A DNA stretch of 64,000 bases, taken from Antilocapra americana. Lineage: Eukaryota; Chordata; Mammalia; Artiodactyla; Antilocapridae. Of this stretch, positions 35,213-48,150 are shown in pieces. Positions within the stretch are counted from its first letter, which is position 1. Every line of letters begins with the position of its first letter. Under the pieces are notes generated by a model. The model saw only the letters and a list, made by a program, of their open reading frames with translations. It had not been told where the DNA came from and ran no database searches. The stretch spans positions 12,244,476 to 12,308,475 of the forward strand of contig ML660774.1 of the NCBI GenBank assembly GCA_007570785.1. Reading direction: 5' to 3'. The translations under genes and the position numbers were made by a program.

Positions 35213-35629
35213 ATTCCTGCTTAAATTCCTTTTATGTTGCCTTACAGACCGATATAACTGATTAATATTAAATTGAAAGTAAATTAAGAAAATAGAGGTC
35301 TTTCGGTACTACAGAGGCACTTTAAAGTAGAAATAAGAATAACTGAAGTTTTAGAAACAAGTCCTTGTATTTAATTATTTTGATTTTAATTTATTAGAGA
35401 ATACTTTTTCTTTGAAGAAAGCCTCACCCCCATGGGAATTACTTTACTACCTTTTATCTGAATTCATTGGATATATATTTCTTCACAGGAGCACATCATA
35501 CACTATGGGTTCCATGTAAATGAACAACATTTTGATATGTCTGTGATGATAGTTTGAGGATGTATTTTGGATACAATTTTTAATCTAGAGATCAGTGTAC
35601 ACCAAGATGCTCTTTGGGTGGTTCTCTAT
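35213..35629. other. Unidentified spacer
   Basis: AT-rich, with no recognised element. Confidence 0.45.
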
Positions 35630-37188
35630 ACAAAAAAGATCTTCATGACCCAGATAACCACAATAGTATGATCACTCATCTAGAGCCAGACATCTTGGAA
35701 TGTGAGGTCAAGTGGGCCTTAGGAAGCATCACTATGAACAAAGCTAGTGGAAGTGATGGAATTCCAGTCAAACTATTTAAAATCCTAAAACGTGGTGCTC
35801 TGAAAGTGCTGCACTCAGTATGCCAGCAAATTTGGAAAACTCAGCAGTGGCCACAGGACTGGAAAAGGTCAGTTTTCATTCCAATCCCTAAGAAAGGCAA
35901 TGCCAAAGAATGATCAAACTACCACACAATTGCACTCATCTCACATGCTAGCAAAGTAATGCTCAAAATTCTCCAATCCAGGCTTCAACAGTACATGAAC
36001 TGTGAACTTCCAGATGTTCAATCTGGATTTAGAAAAGGCAGAGGAACCAGAGATCAAATTACCAACATCAAAAGAGCAAGAGAGTTCCAGAAAAGCATCT
36101 ACTTCTGCTTTATTGACTATGCCAAGCCTTTGACTGTGTGGATCACAACAAACTATGGAAAATTCTTAAAGATGGGACTCCCAGGCCACCTGACCTGCCT
36201 CCTGAGATATATGTATGCAGGTCAAGAAGCAACAATTAGAACTGGACATGGAACAACAGACTAGTTCTAAATTGGGAAAGGAGTACATCAAGGCTGTATA
36301 TTGTCACCCTGCTTATTTAACTTATATGCAGAGTGCGTCATGAGAAATGCAGGACTGGATGAAGCACAAGCTGGAATCAAGATTTCTGGGAGAAATATCA
36401 GTAACCTCAGATATGCACATGACACTACTCTTATGGCAGAAAATTAAGAACTAAAGAGCCTCTTGATGAAAGTGAAAGAAGAGAGTGAAAAAGTTTGTTT
36501 AAAACTTGATATTCAGAAAACTAAGATCATTGCATGTGGTCCCATCACTTCATGGCAAAAAGATGGGGAAACAATGGAAACAGTGAGAGACTTTAGTGTT
36601 TTGGAGCACTCCAAAATCATTGCAGATGGTGACTGGAGCCATGAAATTAAAGGACACTTGCTTCTTGGAAGAAAAGCTATGACAACTTAGATAGCATATT
36701 AAAAAGCAGAGACATTACTTTGGCAACAAAAGTCTGTCTAGTCAAAGCTATGAGCTTCCTGTAGTCATGTATGGAGTGAGAGATGGACTACAAAGAAAGC
36801 TGAGCACTGAAGATTTGCTGCTTTTGAACTGGGATGTTGGAGAAGACTGTTGAGAGTTCCTTGGACTGCAAGGAGATGCAACAAGTCCATCCTATAGGAA
36901 ATCAGCCCTGAATATTCATTGGAAGGACTTATACTGAAACTGAAACTCTTAATACATGGCCACCTGTTGTGAAGAGCTGACTCATTTGAAAAGACCCTGA
37001 TGCTGGGAAAGATTGAAGGCAGGAGGAGAAGGGGATGACAGAGGATGAGATGGTTGGATGTCATCACTGACTCGATGGACATGAGTTTGAGTAAACTCCA
37101 GGAGTTGATGATGGATGGGGAAGCCTGGCGTGCTGCAGTGCATGGGGTCACAAAGAGTTGGACACTACAGAGAGTAAACTGGACTGAA
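35630..37188 (+). mobile_element. BovB LINE copy C, 5'-truncated
   Basis: It starts in the linker between endonuclease and reverse transcriptase ('caaaaaagatcttcatgac') and runs to a degenerate 3' tail ('aaactggactgaact'). RT blocks are spread over two frames (35614-35913 and 35959-36264) and later pieces. The active site reads YAHD at 36412-36423 in place of YADD. Possible short duplications, ttctctat (35622-35629) and ttccctat (37190-37197), flank it. It carries the 'ctgaatattcattgg' subfamily marker. Confidence 0.94.
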
Positions 37189-37197
37189 CTTCCCTAT

Positions 37198-37942
37198 TAT
37201 CTTCATCAGCTACACCACTCACTACTCACTTCTACTTGTTTGATATAAAACTAACAGTTTTTAAGTCTTATGTAAGGACTCTGGAAATGGAGATTCAGAA
37301 AAGTCATCACACTCTGCCCAACACACCAACCAATCATTGCAAGGCTTTCTTATTAATTCTACAGAAAATGACTGTAAGTTATTTTAAGAAAGGTGTACGT
37401 AATCCATACTTCAGAAATGCTTTGCAATAAGACAGTTGCTATAGTCAAGTAGAGAGCAGTGTCCTTGTAGCTTTTAATAGGATGTTTTGTCTTGCTTGAT
37501 AGTACCAAAGATGTTGTGAATTAATCTGCAAATCATGGCTGTTTAATAGAGTATTTTACTAGAGTGCAGGTTTGATGATTGCAATCAATGGAGTAATGGC
37601 TTCTAATACTTGGCATGAGTTATCCCTAGAACTTAATGAAATGGACAATATCGTTCCTTTGTTCTGATTTCTACAAGAAGATATGTGACTGATAGCTTTG
37701 TAATCTTTTTCATAAATTTTCTTTTTCTCAGATAATTGATAGTTCAGTCCTTTTGAATTTTTGATAAGAAAATATGATTAGTGGATTGTGAAGAAGACAG
37801 AAGGAAAGATGACAGAAAAAATGGACCCAATAGAGGTAAGTAATCAGTACAGTTTACAAAAGCTTAAGTTGTCATAGGAATACAAAGAAGAGGTTAGTTC
37901 ACTGACAGAATTGAATAGGGTATGGGGAACCAATACAGTAAA

Positions 37943-37991
<49 letters not shown>

Positions 37992-39584
37992 TAGCTCTCA
38001 AAAAGCAAAGACTGTTTTTCTTTTCTGTTATTTTAACTGCTCTGTCTCTACTGTCTACAGCTCTGATATCAGATCAAGTCACTCTTTGGGCTTCAGTGTC
38101 TACATTTATAAAGTCATTTTCTGCTAAAGTGAATTTTCAAAATAGAAATTCTAGGATTGAGATTGAGACTTCTCTTTGAAGAGGCAAAGGCTAAAGTCAA
38201 AATAAAGATTATTACATTTTAATTATAGGAGATACAATTTCTTTTCACATTTAACATCTCTGAAATCAGAATGCATCTTGGAATCAAAGCATGTCATGCT
38301 TGAATTAACAATTAAAAAAAGATTGTTGGCGTAATATCAAATAAGAGTGCAGCTTATAATTGACAAGGTCTTAGAAGTGGTAAAATAGGGTTTTTTGGTA
38401 GTGTGTGATATTGCTTTGCAAAGAAACTTACTAATTTTTTACTTTTTTTCTGTGGCTGCTGAGATAGTTGCCTGGTAATTTATTTCATTTTGAGTTTTCT
38501 GAGTTTGAAGGTGGACTCATTAGCCAAGTGAGTGCACATCCATCTCACTCACTGTGCGGTACTGAGCATCAGCTGACTAAGCCTCTCTCTAGGCTCTCCA
38601 ACAGATTCTAACTAGTCGTTTTCTGGAAAATTATGTTCAGGATGTTTAGATTGTGTTGCCAGATGTAAAAATCATTAACTGCTTCATCTACTACAATATG
38701 GCAAAATGAGACTTATTTAAAGATCACCTGTATATCTTTGTGTTCCCTTTATTTATTATTCTCTTATTTTAAGCTTGTTGATATCCCAAATATCTCTTGA
38801 TTAGAATCAAGGGTAAAAGACAGGTATGGAAAGTAACAAGTTAAAGTGTGAGGACTGATTTGAAGGATCAGATAAGAAAGAGGCACTGAAAGTCTGAAAG
38901 CCAAAGAAAGGGTTTAGGATGACATTAATCATGTAGACACTTTACGAAGTTATGCATTTGATGAAAAGTTTCCCAGAGATGACATTATTTCAGACATAAT
39001 TTTTAATAGTTTCTCCTTTGGGTGTGAATATGTTCACATTTTGTAGAAAATTTATAGATTTGTAATACAATTTAATTAAATAACATACAATTTGCAGTCA
39101 ACCAGTAGTCTCCATTGTTTGGTTTTCAGTAGAGTTGCCCTTTCTGCTAGTTTGGAAGTCACATTTTATTTTTCTCTAAGGTAATAGAAAATTATCAGAT
39201 CTTGAAGGGCAATTTTATCTTTTTATAAAGCAGTTATAGTTCACTTAAGCAATTAATTTGAGTCTTAATTGTGATGAAGTTTGCATCCTATGCTTTATTT
39301 TTCCTCTTTTGCTAAAATGCATTGTGCTTCTTCCATGGTAGGTGGGTAGGAAGCCTATGAACAGTTTGAGTCAGAAAAGAGAGTTTTGACTCTCCAATTA
39401 ATTTAAAAGATGAGAAAAAAATCTTTTATTTCTATTTTTTTCTGACTTTTTTCCATGTTAGAGAAAAGCCATAAGAAAATTATTCCATTATTAAAGTGGA
39501 AAAATGTGTTAAAAAATAGTAGAGAGATTTTGGAAAATTTGTGTATTCAGAGATACTTTAGACATAAGTAAACTCCTAAGATCT
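37198..39584. other. Unidentified intergenic sequence with a CA microsatellite
   Basis: No gene is supported. Apart from the (CA)22 tract at 37945-37988 I see no recognised repeat. Confidence 0.45.
37945..37988 (+). repeat. (CA)22 microsatellite
   Basis: An uninterrupted 44-nt CA run. The open frame crossing it gives a Thr-His repeat and is not a gene. Confidence 0.98.
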
Positions 39585-39830
39585 GCTGAGCTCTTGCAAC
39601 TTGATACTAAGTGCTATGTATCTTGTTAATACTCTCCATACAAATTTTCTTATTTAATCTTCAGATAACTTTTTATGCTCAGTGTTAATATCGTGCTAAC
39701 TTTAGACAAATAGAGATGAGAATTTAAGTAACTTTGCCAATTTGTATAACTATTGCTAGAGTAAGGATTTGAGATGAGGTTTATTTTGCTCTCAAGTTCC
39801 TCCTTGTATTATTCTATACAATGTTATCTA
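39585..39830 (-). mobile_element. MIR SINE, reverse
   Basis: Reverse MIR blocks: 'ctaagtgctatgtatcttg', 'cttatttaatcttcagata', 'gacaaatagagatgagaatt', 'aagtaactttgccaa' and 'gatttgagatgagg'. It is well diverged. Confidence 0.7.
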
Positions 39831-40023
39831 TCAGCAGTAAAGTTACTAAAGAATTTAAACATAGAAGTGGCCTTATTGAATTTTCATGTTGAAATATTGC
39901 CCCAGTAGCAGTTTAGAGACAGATTTGATGTAAGACAATAACAGAGGAAACAAATCTTAAAAGCCAGTAAGAAAATAAATTGGGAAAGATGAAGATGCAT
40001 GCATTAGAGGAGTAGGTAATAAT

Positions 40024-41353
40024 TGTTGTTGTTCAGTTGCTAAGTAGTGTCCAACTCTTTGTGACCCCGTGGACTGCAGCACTCCAGGCTTCCCTGCCCT
40101 TCACCATTTCCCCCAGTTTGCTCAAACTCATGTCCACTTACTCAGTGATGCCATTCAACCATCTCATCCTCTGTTGTTCCTTTTCCCTCCTGCCTTCAGT
40201 CTTTCTTGGCATCAGGGTCTTTTCTAATGAGTCCACTCTTCACATCAGGTGGCTTCAACTTCAACATCAGTCTTTCCAATGAATAGTCAGGGTTGATTTC
40301 CTTTAGGATGGACTGGTTTGATTTCCTTGCTGTCCAAAGAACTCTCAAGTATCTTCTCCAGTTTGAAAGCATCAGTTCTTCGGCCCTCAGCCTTCTTGAT
40401 AGTTGAACCCTCACATTGATAAGTGACTACTGGAAAAATCATAGCTTTGACTATATGGATCTTTGTCAGCAAAATGATATCTCTGCTTTTTAATGTGCTG
40501 TCTAGGTTGATCATAGCTTTTCTTCCAAGGAGTGAGCACCTTTTAATTTCATGGCCACAGTCACTGTCCACAGTGATTTTGGAGCCCAAGAAAATAAAGT
40601 CTGTCACTGTTTCCATTGTTTCCCCATATTTATGCCATGGAGTGATGGGACCAAATGCCATGATCTTAGTTTTTTGAATGTTGAGTTTTAAGCCTGCTTT
40701 TTCACTCTCCTCTTTCTCTTTCATCAAGAGGCTCTTTAGTTCTTTGCTTTCTGCCATAAGGGTGATGTCATCTGCATATGTGAGGTTGATATTTGTTGAT
40801 ATTTCTCCTGGAAATCTTGATTCCAGCTTGTACTTCATCCAGTCTGGCATTTCGCACAATGTGCTGTGCATATAAGTTAAATAAGCAGAGTGGCAATACA
40901 TAGCCTTGATGTACTCCTTTCCCAATTTTGAACCAGGTCATTTTTTCATACTTGGTTCTACCTATTGCTTATTGACTTGCAGACAGGTTTCTCAGGAGGC
41001 AGGTAAGGTGGTCTGGTATTCCCATCTTTTTAAGAATTTTCCACACTGTGTTGTGATCCACCCTGTCAAAAGCATTAGCATAGTCAATGAAGCAGAAGTA
41101 GATGTTTTTCTGGAATTCTATTGCTTTTTCTATGATCCAGTGGATATTGAAAGTTCAATGTCTGGTTCCTCTGCCTTTTCTAAATCCAGCTTGTATATTG
41201 AAATTTTTTGGTTCACAAACTGTTGAAGCCTAACTTGCAGGACTTTGAGCATTACCTTGCTAGCATGTGAAATGAGTGCAATTGTGAGTAGTTTGGACAT
41301 TCTTTGGCACTGCTCTTCTTTGGGATTGAAATGAAAACTGACCTTTTCCAGTA
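40024..41353 (-). mobile_element. BovB LINE copy D, reverse, 5'-truncated
   Basis: The 3' tail is at the left ('gttgttgttcagttgctaag') and the RT start at the right ('actgaccttttccag'). A perfect 8-bp target duplication, gtaataat, lies at 40016-40023 and 41354-41361. The longest frame (40287-40925, 212 codons) covers the active site YADD, complement of 40767-40778, which is intact, and much of the thumb. Frame breaks separate it from the motif-A region near 41080. Its 3' region ('ctgactattcattgg' in sense) is closer to copies C, E and G than to A and B. Confidence 0.95.
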
Positions 41354-41778
41354 GTAATAATAATGATATTAATAATACTCATCAGTAATAAGTAATGTTA
41401 CATATATTACATTAGGTGATAGTATTTGTAAATAACAAAAGACTAGATGATTTAGACAATCCTCTATGCAGGGTAATTGAAAGCTGGATTAAACGATACA
41501 AAAATTCTATTTAAACATCCGTCACAGAACCAGTGAAGAAATACCAGCTCAGAATTAAAGGAAAAAAGGAAACCAAGTCTGGAATATCCTGGGTCCACAT
41601 CCTCTTGAGATGTTGATAATTTTGTGGTAGTGATGAAAGGCTGAGTTTTGCTTTCAAAAGTCTCACAGAGCTAGTGTAATAGGGTTTAGTCTTAGTTTGC
41701 CAAAAGCAATGGTCCTGTGAATATCTATTACTTTTAATTGGAACCTGAAAAACTATACCTTTGAAGAAAATGTGAATT
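41354..41778. other. Unidentified spacer
   Basis: AT-rich, with no recognised element. The reverse open frame at 41511-42011 extends by chance from here into the adjacent SINE. Confidence 0.4.
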
Positions 41779-41789
41779 AGAAGTAGTTG

Positions 41790-42164
41790 GACTGGGGGCT
41801 TACCTGGTGGCTCAGTGGTGAAGAGTCCGCCTGCCAATGCAGGAGACCTTACGTGCCCTGAGGCAACTGCGTCCATGTGCCAGAAGTGTGGGGCCTGTGC
41901 TCTAGAGCCCAGGAGCTGCAGCCGCCGCGCCCGTTTGCTGCAGCTACTGTAGCCTGCGTGCTTAGAGCCGGTGTTCTGCAACAAGAGAAGCCACTGCCAT
42001 AAGAAGCCCACACAGCAGGACTAGGGAGTAGTCCCCACCCCCCAACCCCTCCTCACCCCCTACCTCCCCATGCCCCCCAGCCTCCTCTTGAGAAAAGCAT
42101 GCACAGCAATGAAGACCCAGTACAGCCAAAAATAAAATAAATTAATTTAAAAAATATTTTAAAA
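41790..42164 (+). mobile_element. Long tRNA-Glu-derived SINE (CHR-type), forward
   Basis: The head 'cttacctggtggctcagtgg' (tRNA-like) is followed by the GC-rich body with repeated 'agcctgtgctctagagccc'-type units and the end 'gaagacccagtacagcc' plus an (AATAA)n tail. A C-rich stretch occurs near 42036-42083. Target duplication agaagtagttg (41779-41789) and agaagtagatg (42165-42175), 9 of 11 identical. Confidence 0.88.
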
Positions 42165-42175
42165 AGAAGTAGATG

Positions 42176-45100
42176 AACCTTTGCAGGGACTGAAGCTCAA
42201 CCTGGAATCGTTTTAATCTTCAGAATTGAATTGAGGTATGCTCAGATTTCCATTCCATTCTGGTATCTAACAAAAACAGCATGATTCCTCTCTGGAGCAT
42301 GGTGAGATTCTAGGCTTTGAGTAATTTCTACAGCAATTTTACAAATATAATGCCTGCCGTAAAAAAGGAGACTAGATATCATGAATGACAAGACATCATG
42401 AATGACACAGCAAAAGCAGACAATAGAAACAGATTTACCAAGTACCCCAGATTGTAAAGGTGAAGGGCTTTAAAATAACTCATCTTCTTTTCAAGAGTAA
42501 GAAAGAAATGATTGAAAATTTTGGAGAGAACTGCAAACTGCTTCTAAAGTTCAAAAATTTGTAATTGAAAACTTTAGTGTCATTAATTAAGATATTAAAG
42601 GATGGTTTCTAAGAGAAGATGCAATGCAACTGAAGAAGGAATTCAGAATTGGTAATGTAAATCAGAAGGGAAAAAAAGGAAAATATTAAAAAAAATCACA
42701 TAATGATGTAGTGAGAAAAGCCTGAACTTTGCTTTGGAGTTGCAGAAGCAATGGAGAGAAAAATCAGACACATGCACTGCTTGAAGAAATGATTGCTGAT
42801 ATGAGTCAAAATTATTAGAAGACATCATGCAGTAGATCTAACAACTCTCATTAACTCCAAGTAAGTTAAATGGCAAAAAACAAATTAATAGTATCGATCT
42901 TGTAGCATTGTGCTTTGGTGTGTATTTTACAAAGAACTTGGAGGGAACATCAGAAAGTAGTACTTTTCAAAGGCCGTACTCTGTAGTTGCCTTACTGAGT
43001 TTTCACTTTGGCCATGGTAGGTATTTACCTCATATGAATCTCATATTTTGAACCTGTAATCACTTTAGCTAAGGTAAGCTGAAGAAACTTGGGGATACTG
43101 ACTGTTCATTCACATGTATGCTATAGAGACCCAGGACTGTATTCTGAGAAAAAGCCCATTACAGTCAGCAGAGAGTCTCTTGGTTTGACTCAAAATGACT
43201 TTTTAATGTAGGATTGTGGCTAGTTTATCATCTTGCTCTCTTATTAGAGATTCACCATATTTCTTTTGACTTCTTGTTTTTTTCTGAATGGAAGTAGAAT
43301 TTGGCAGGATTTTCTGTGTTTAGAGTGTTGAAGAAGAGACAAAAATTGTTATGGGAGACCCAATGAGCCAATAACCAAATAAAAATATAATCAAAGTTAT
43401 CTTAGGCTTCCTCATGTAGAGAGCTTGTTCTAGTAACTGAAATACAAACAAAACATTTCAAAGAATTATGGTCTAAGATGTGAAGAGACCTTCCACCCAG
43501 CAGGAGATGTTTGGGGTAGATGTGTGAATGGTGTGTCAAGCAATGAAGTCTTACACTCTCAACAGACAAGATTCTATAATAAATTTATGAGGCATGTAAT
43601 ACATGGAAACTAGGAAGTGATTCATGTGAATTATGCAAATATAAATCATTTAATATTTTTCCTTATTTTTTTAAATATAAAAATCAACATATACACGTAT
43701 CTTATATTTCCTAAAAAATATTTGATTTCTCCTTCTAACATTTACCGTGGTTGGAAGAACAGCATTTTTCAAAAATGAAAAGTTCAAGAAGCATACTTAA
43801 TGAAGGGAACAATGGCTTGATTAAGTGCAGCACAGAGAAATGACTGCTTAATAGAAATAAATGAAGCCAGATTCTGTTTGCACTTCAGATGTTGGTAGGA
43901 AGCATTATTTTCTGAATTGATTTTATTGAAAACTGCCAGAAGCAATTTTTCAATGAAGTGTTTTATTCTGATGGCATTTATTCCTTACTGTACCTTCCAC
44001 AAACCTTAATAGTATTGGACATGTATCCCCTGACCTAAGGTTATTTTTCTTAGATATTTGAATGTCAGTGTCTCTAAGTTAACTGTATTTAACAATATTT
44101 AGTTACCTGAAAGTAAAATAAGGTTGATGTATGGTTAAACTTTATAAACATTCTATAGCAGCTTTATTAGGAAAAAATAAACTGTTGCTGTCATAGGTTT
44201 TAGAAAAATTGTGTGAAATTGCAGGAGTCAATAAACAATGTGCTCTGTCTTATTCTTGAAAACAAATTATTTCAGTATTCTTTGAATAGTTAAAAGGTCC
44301 TTTCCAAGAGTAATCTTCCAAAATAAGACCCCCCTTTCGGTTTATTACTTAAGGTGAGTTACCTTACAGTTTCTCCAGGTAGCCATGTTCCTATTGGTGT
44401 GCGTAGAAGACACCATAATATCTTGGGGAATAAAGTGAGAAGCTCAATTAAGTTGTGAGATAAAGGCTTATTAAAGAACTCAGTTGAAGAAATGGCATCT
44501 CTATTACACACAAATTGCTTCTAGGCACTAAATAAGCTCCCTCTATGTGAAAAAAGCAAATCAGTCATGTTGATTTCATGAACATTTATCTTTAGTTTTT
44601 TAGTGCAATTAGAGAAAGTAGGAAGGCTGCTCTACTTAAGATGAAAGACATGAAAAATATCCACTTTTTTGTGTTTTCATAAATTAGAATGTATTTAAGT
44701 GACATAGGACAAACAGAAACTCTTACCAAGTTCGATATTATTTATCATCAGCTTTGCTTCTCAAGGGAAAAATTTGAGTGGTGCAAAATTTTGATGCTGC
44801 ATGTGAATTTTGAGAATGTTAGCCTGTCAGTCTTTATGTCAGTACCACCTTTAAAATTGTCATCTTTAAGATTTTGTCTATTTATCAAATTAATCATACC
44901 TTAGAGCTATGAAAAGGTTTAAAAAAAAAACATGTAGGGCCCTGATGAATAAAAAAAATAATTATTGAGGAATTTACTTACTATGAAGGGCTGGTCATGT
45001 AAACAAAAGGGCTTTTTTTTTGGCAAATGACCAAATTTTCTTTGGTGGTGCTTAATTATGGATGATGAATTTTCAACAGTTACTATACTCCTTTAAATGG

Positions 45101-45519
45101 GAAATGAAGGAATATAGTCATTTTTCTGTGACAAGATGACAAAACAAATTAGAAGTTCTATAACAGTAACATCATTTTGCAAGAAAAACCCACCATACTT
45201 TATTTTAGCTTATAAAGATAAGTTCACTCGAAATGGAAAACTGTGTCCTACATATTCTTAAACTCAATATTTGGTTTCAAGGAAAAATATAACAAGCAAT
45301 TAATATTGTGAAAGCACATGGAAATCTATAATGATATAATCAGGGTATGTAGTTTCTGCCAGGTTAAATTAAGTTATCACATAACAATACAGTAGAATCT
45401 TCTTTACAGGTGGTAATAAAAAATATTCAAGTTCTGTTATTTTGCTTTTTCCTCATACAAATTATTTTAAATTTTCAGTGAATGATTTATCTTGAAAGTT
45501 CCCCTTTAGTGTTAAGCAC
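42176..45519. other. Unidentified intergenic sequence
   Basis: Over 3 kb without a recognised gene or major repeat. A 17-bp tandem duplication (atcatgaatgacaagac / atcatgaatgacacagc) lies at 42378-42411. The open frames at 42643-42828 and 44689-44904 have no known motif. Confidence 0.45.
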
Positions 45520-45660
45520 TTGAGGAGTTTGGGACCAGCAGATGCAAACTATTATATATAGAATGGATAAGCAACAAGGTCCTATTGTATAGCACAAGGA
45601 ACTATGTTTAATATCCTGGAGAAGACTATAATGGAAAAGGAAAAAAAAAACAAGAAATAA
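45520..45660 (+). mobile_element. L1 3' end, ruminant type, forward
   Basis: 'ctattatatatagaatggataagcaacaaggtcctattgtatagcacaagg' (in parts) and the A-rich end match ruminant L1 3' UTR sequence. Confidence 0.75.
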
Positions 45661-45949
45661 AGCCCCAAACCAACCCAGTTCTAATGTTTTGGACAACTTT
45701 CCTAAAACTCACATAGGACGTTTGCATTTGGAATCAACTGTAAATTCATGTCTCTCGCTTCTGATTCTCAGATTATGATGTGAGTTGGCAATTCAGAGGA
45801 TACACTTGGAATGCTTTTGAATTTAAATCTTTGTAAGAATGATTTGGAGTTCTAGTAGATTAGTGACCTTTAACAACCTGATTGCATTTTTTTTTCAATA
45901 GATATGTTTCATAGTATGATCATGGTTGGTTGAATCAATTCTACAAGAC

Positions 45950-46185
45950 AGAAAAGTCCCAGAGATGTACTGAATAGCAAGCACAGTGCTTATAGTTATC
46001 AGTACTGTGTTGTATACTTAAAATTTCACCAAAAGAATAGATCTTAAGTTGTATTCTTATCACAAAATACAGTGATGATAATATATAAAAGGTGCCGGAA
46101 GAAACTTAGAGGTGAGTGGTATGTTTATGGTATCAAGTTGTTACATAGCTTATTGAATGTCAGCCCATATCTCAATAAAATTAGT
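45950..46185 (+). mobile_element. Old L1 3' end, forward
   Basis: 'cagtactgtgttgtatactt' near 46001, 'gatcttaagttgtattcttatcac' near 46041 and the final 'atatctcaataaaatt' resemble the 3' end of old mammalian L1 (L1M class). Confidence 0.5.
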
Positions 46186-46929
46186 TTAAAAATATGTCTG
46201 AGGCAATGAAAAAGGGTTAAGATTGACCTCAGTGAGAGAAGAGAACTGTAGAAGAATTCAGTTTCCCTAACATTTTAGATAGAGAACACCTGGATGTAAC
46301 ACTTTGCCCAGATTTTACACTTAGTCATATTTGGTTTGATTCATTTTATTCCAACTTTTATAGTTAAAATGCAATCTAATTAAATAAATATTGTTGAAAG
46401 ACAGACTAAAAAAAGGAAGAAAAAGTTCTGTTAGGAGAAATCCAAATAAATCTATCCAAATAAACATTAATACTTCAAATCCCTGAGCATCAGAGCAAGG
46501 ACATCAACATCAGGTTAATTTGAGAAAGCCCTGCCTGTATATAATGTTAAAAAGTCGGCTTCAAGACAGCCAATAATGTAGGAGTCCTGATTACTTTGGA
46601 CAGAATTATTTCACAGGGGAACAAAGAGGGCGAAGTTAGAATCCAAAATTAAAGGGAGAAGTCAGAACAAAAAGCTCCAAATAAAAATGACAAAACACAA
46701 AATGGAAACAAAATAGCCCTGGGCAGAAGTGTTACACCAACAAGGTTGCTTTACTTGGTGAATTATTAACTTGGTCCTTTGGGAAAGCCGAAGGCCCTCT
46801 GCCGTGCTGGTAAGGACACACCTTTGTCCTTATTCTGCCTCTAAGTCCCTGCTGCCTTCAGTATCCTGCCTAGGGACAAATGCATTAGAAGGGATTTATC
46901 ATTCCACAAAGCTGTCAAAATTCAGGAGG
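46186..46929. other. Unidentified intergenic sequence
   Basis: No gene or clear repeat is recognised. Confidence 0.45.
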
Positions 46930-47050
46930 AAGACAAGGACATTAAAGGTCATCTTGTTCAACCTCAGGATTTTAGAGATGAAATAAATGAGGACTGGGGG
47001 TTAAGAGGCTTAAGGCTTTCCAAATCAGGACTAGAACTCAGGTATCTTTA
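46930..47050 (-). mobile_element. MIR fragment, reverse
   Basis: 'aaggtcatcttgttcaacctc', 'ttttagagatgaaataaatgagg', 'gttaagaggctta' and 'gactagaactcaggtat' follow the reverse MIR core. Confidence 0.6.
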
Positions 47051-47439
47051 TTGTTTTATACAGAAACTTCAGTTGAATATCATCCAAGATTCCTGCAACA
47101 GAGTATTTCTAGTCTATTTAAACGAACTTTTTTAAAAGGGTGAAATTTCTGCAAAAAGGCACTTTTAGTGCATCTGATTCAACCATGTCAGAAGTTGATA
47201 GACTGAAAATATTAGAATAATCAACAGGGCAGAATTTACATTGTCTTCTATGAATTATACAGTCATAGCTCAAATAAATTTTTATTCTGTATCATCATTT
47301 TTTAGGCTGAAATAATGGATATTTATTTTTGGTTTCTTTGTTGAGTTTTCTACTTAATTTGTTAAAAGAAAATGTACTCTGTTTCCAGAGTTTGAATTTC
47401 AGAGTTGTTGAATTTTTGAAAAGTGATTCTACCATGAAC

Positions 47440-47630
47440 CAGAAATGTGGCCTTGTTTAAGGCATCTAATCAATTTGTGTAATAATTCAGTAACTACCTC
47501 TGTAAAATAGGACTAATCATAGGATGTAAAGGGTAAACGAGTTTGTATATGTAAAGGGTTTAATACAATGCCCGGTGAAGAGTCATCACTATGTAAGTGA
47601 TAGCCATTGATGCAAATACTGCCTGTTGAT
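47440..47630 (+). mobile_element. MIR fragment, forward
   Basis: 'acctctgtaaaataggactaat' near 47497, 'taatacaatgcccgg' near 47561 and 'agtcatcactatgtaagtga' match MIR 3' blocks. Confidence 0.55.
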
Positions 47631-47707
47631 ATTATCATCATGTTTTATGCATTTTCTTTGAGAGACTATAATATACTTTTTTAATATGTAAATTATTTCA
47701 TGTTTAG

Positions 47708-48150
47708 ACCATTATTTTTTATTTATTTTTAGTTGATTTACAAGGTCATGTTAGTGTTAAGTATATAGCACAATGATTCCGTTACACATATATATTTCAG
47801 ATTCTTTTCCCTTACAGATTATCACAAAGTATTAAGTAGAGTTCCTTGAGCTATACAGTAAGTCCTTGTTGCTTATCTGTTTTATATATGCTAAGTCACT
47901 TCAGTCATGTCTGACTCTTAGCGACCCCACAGACTGTAGCCCACTCGACTCCTCTGTCCGTGGGATTCTGCAGGCAAGAATACTGAAATGGGTTGCCATT
48001 TCTTTCTCCAATTTTGTATATAGTGTTGTATATATGTTAATCGTAACCTTCCAACTTATCGCCCCCCCTTCCCCTTTGGTAATCATGAGTTTGTTTTCTA
48101 TTTCAAGTTTATTTATATTTTGTAAATTAGCTCATTTATATCTTTTTTAG
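47708..48150 (-). mobile_element. L1 3' end, ruminant type, reverse, split by a SINE
   Basis: 'tttagttgatttacaagg', 'agcacaatgattccgttacacat', 'gagctatacagtaagtccttgttgcttatctg' (in parts) and, after the SINE, 'gttgtatatatgttaatcg' and the C-run match reverse ruminant L1 3' UTR sequence. Confidence 0.8.
47889..48011 (-). mobile_element. BOV-A-type SINE, reverse
   Basis: A reverse BOV-A monomer without the tRNA head, nested in the reverse L1. Approximate duplication ttttatata (47880-47888) and ttttgtata (48012-48020). Confidence 0.9.

Noticed and set aside
37922..38179. Frame with a Thr-His repeat.
   Set aside because: It is a translated (CA)22 microsatellite.
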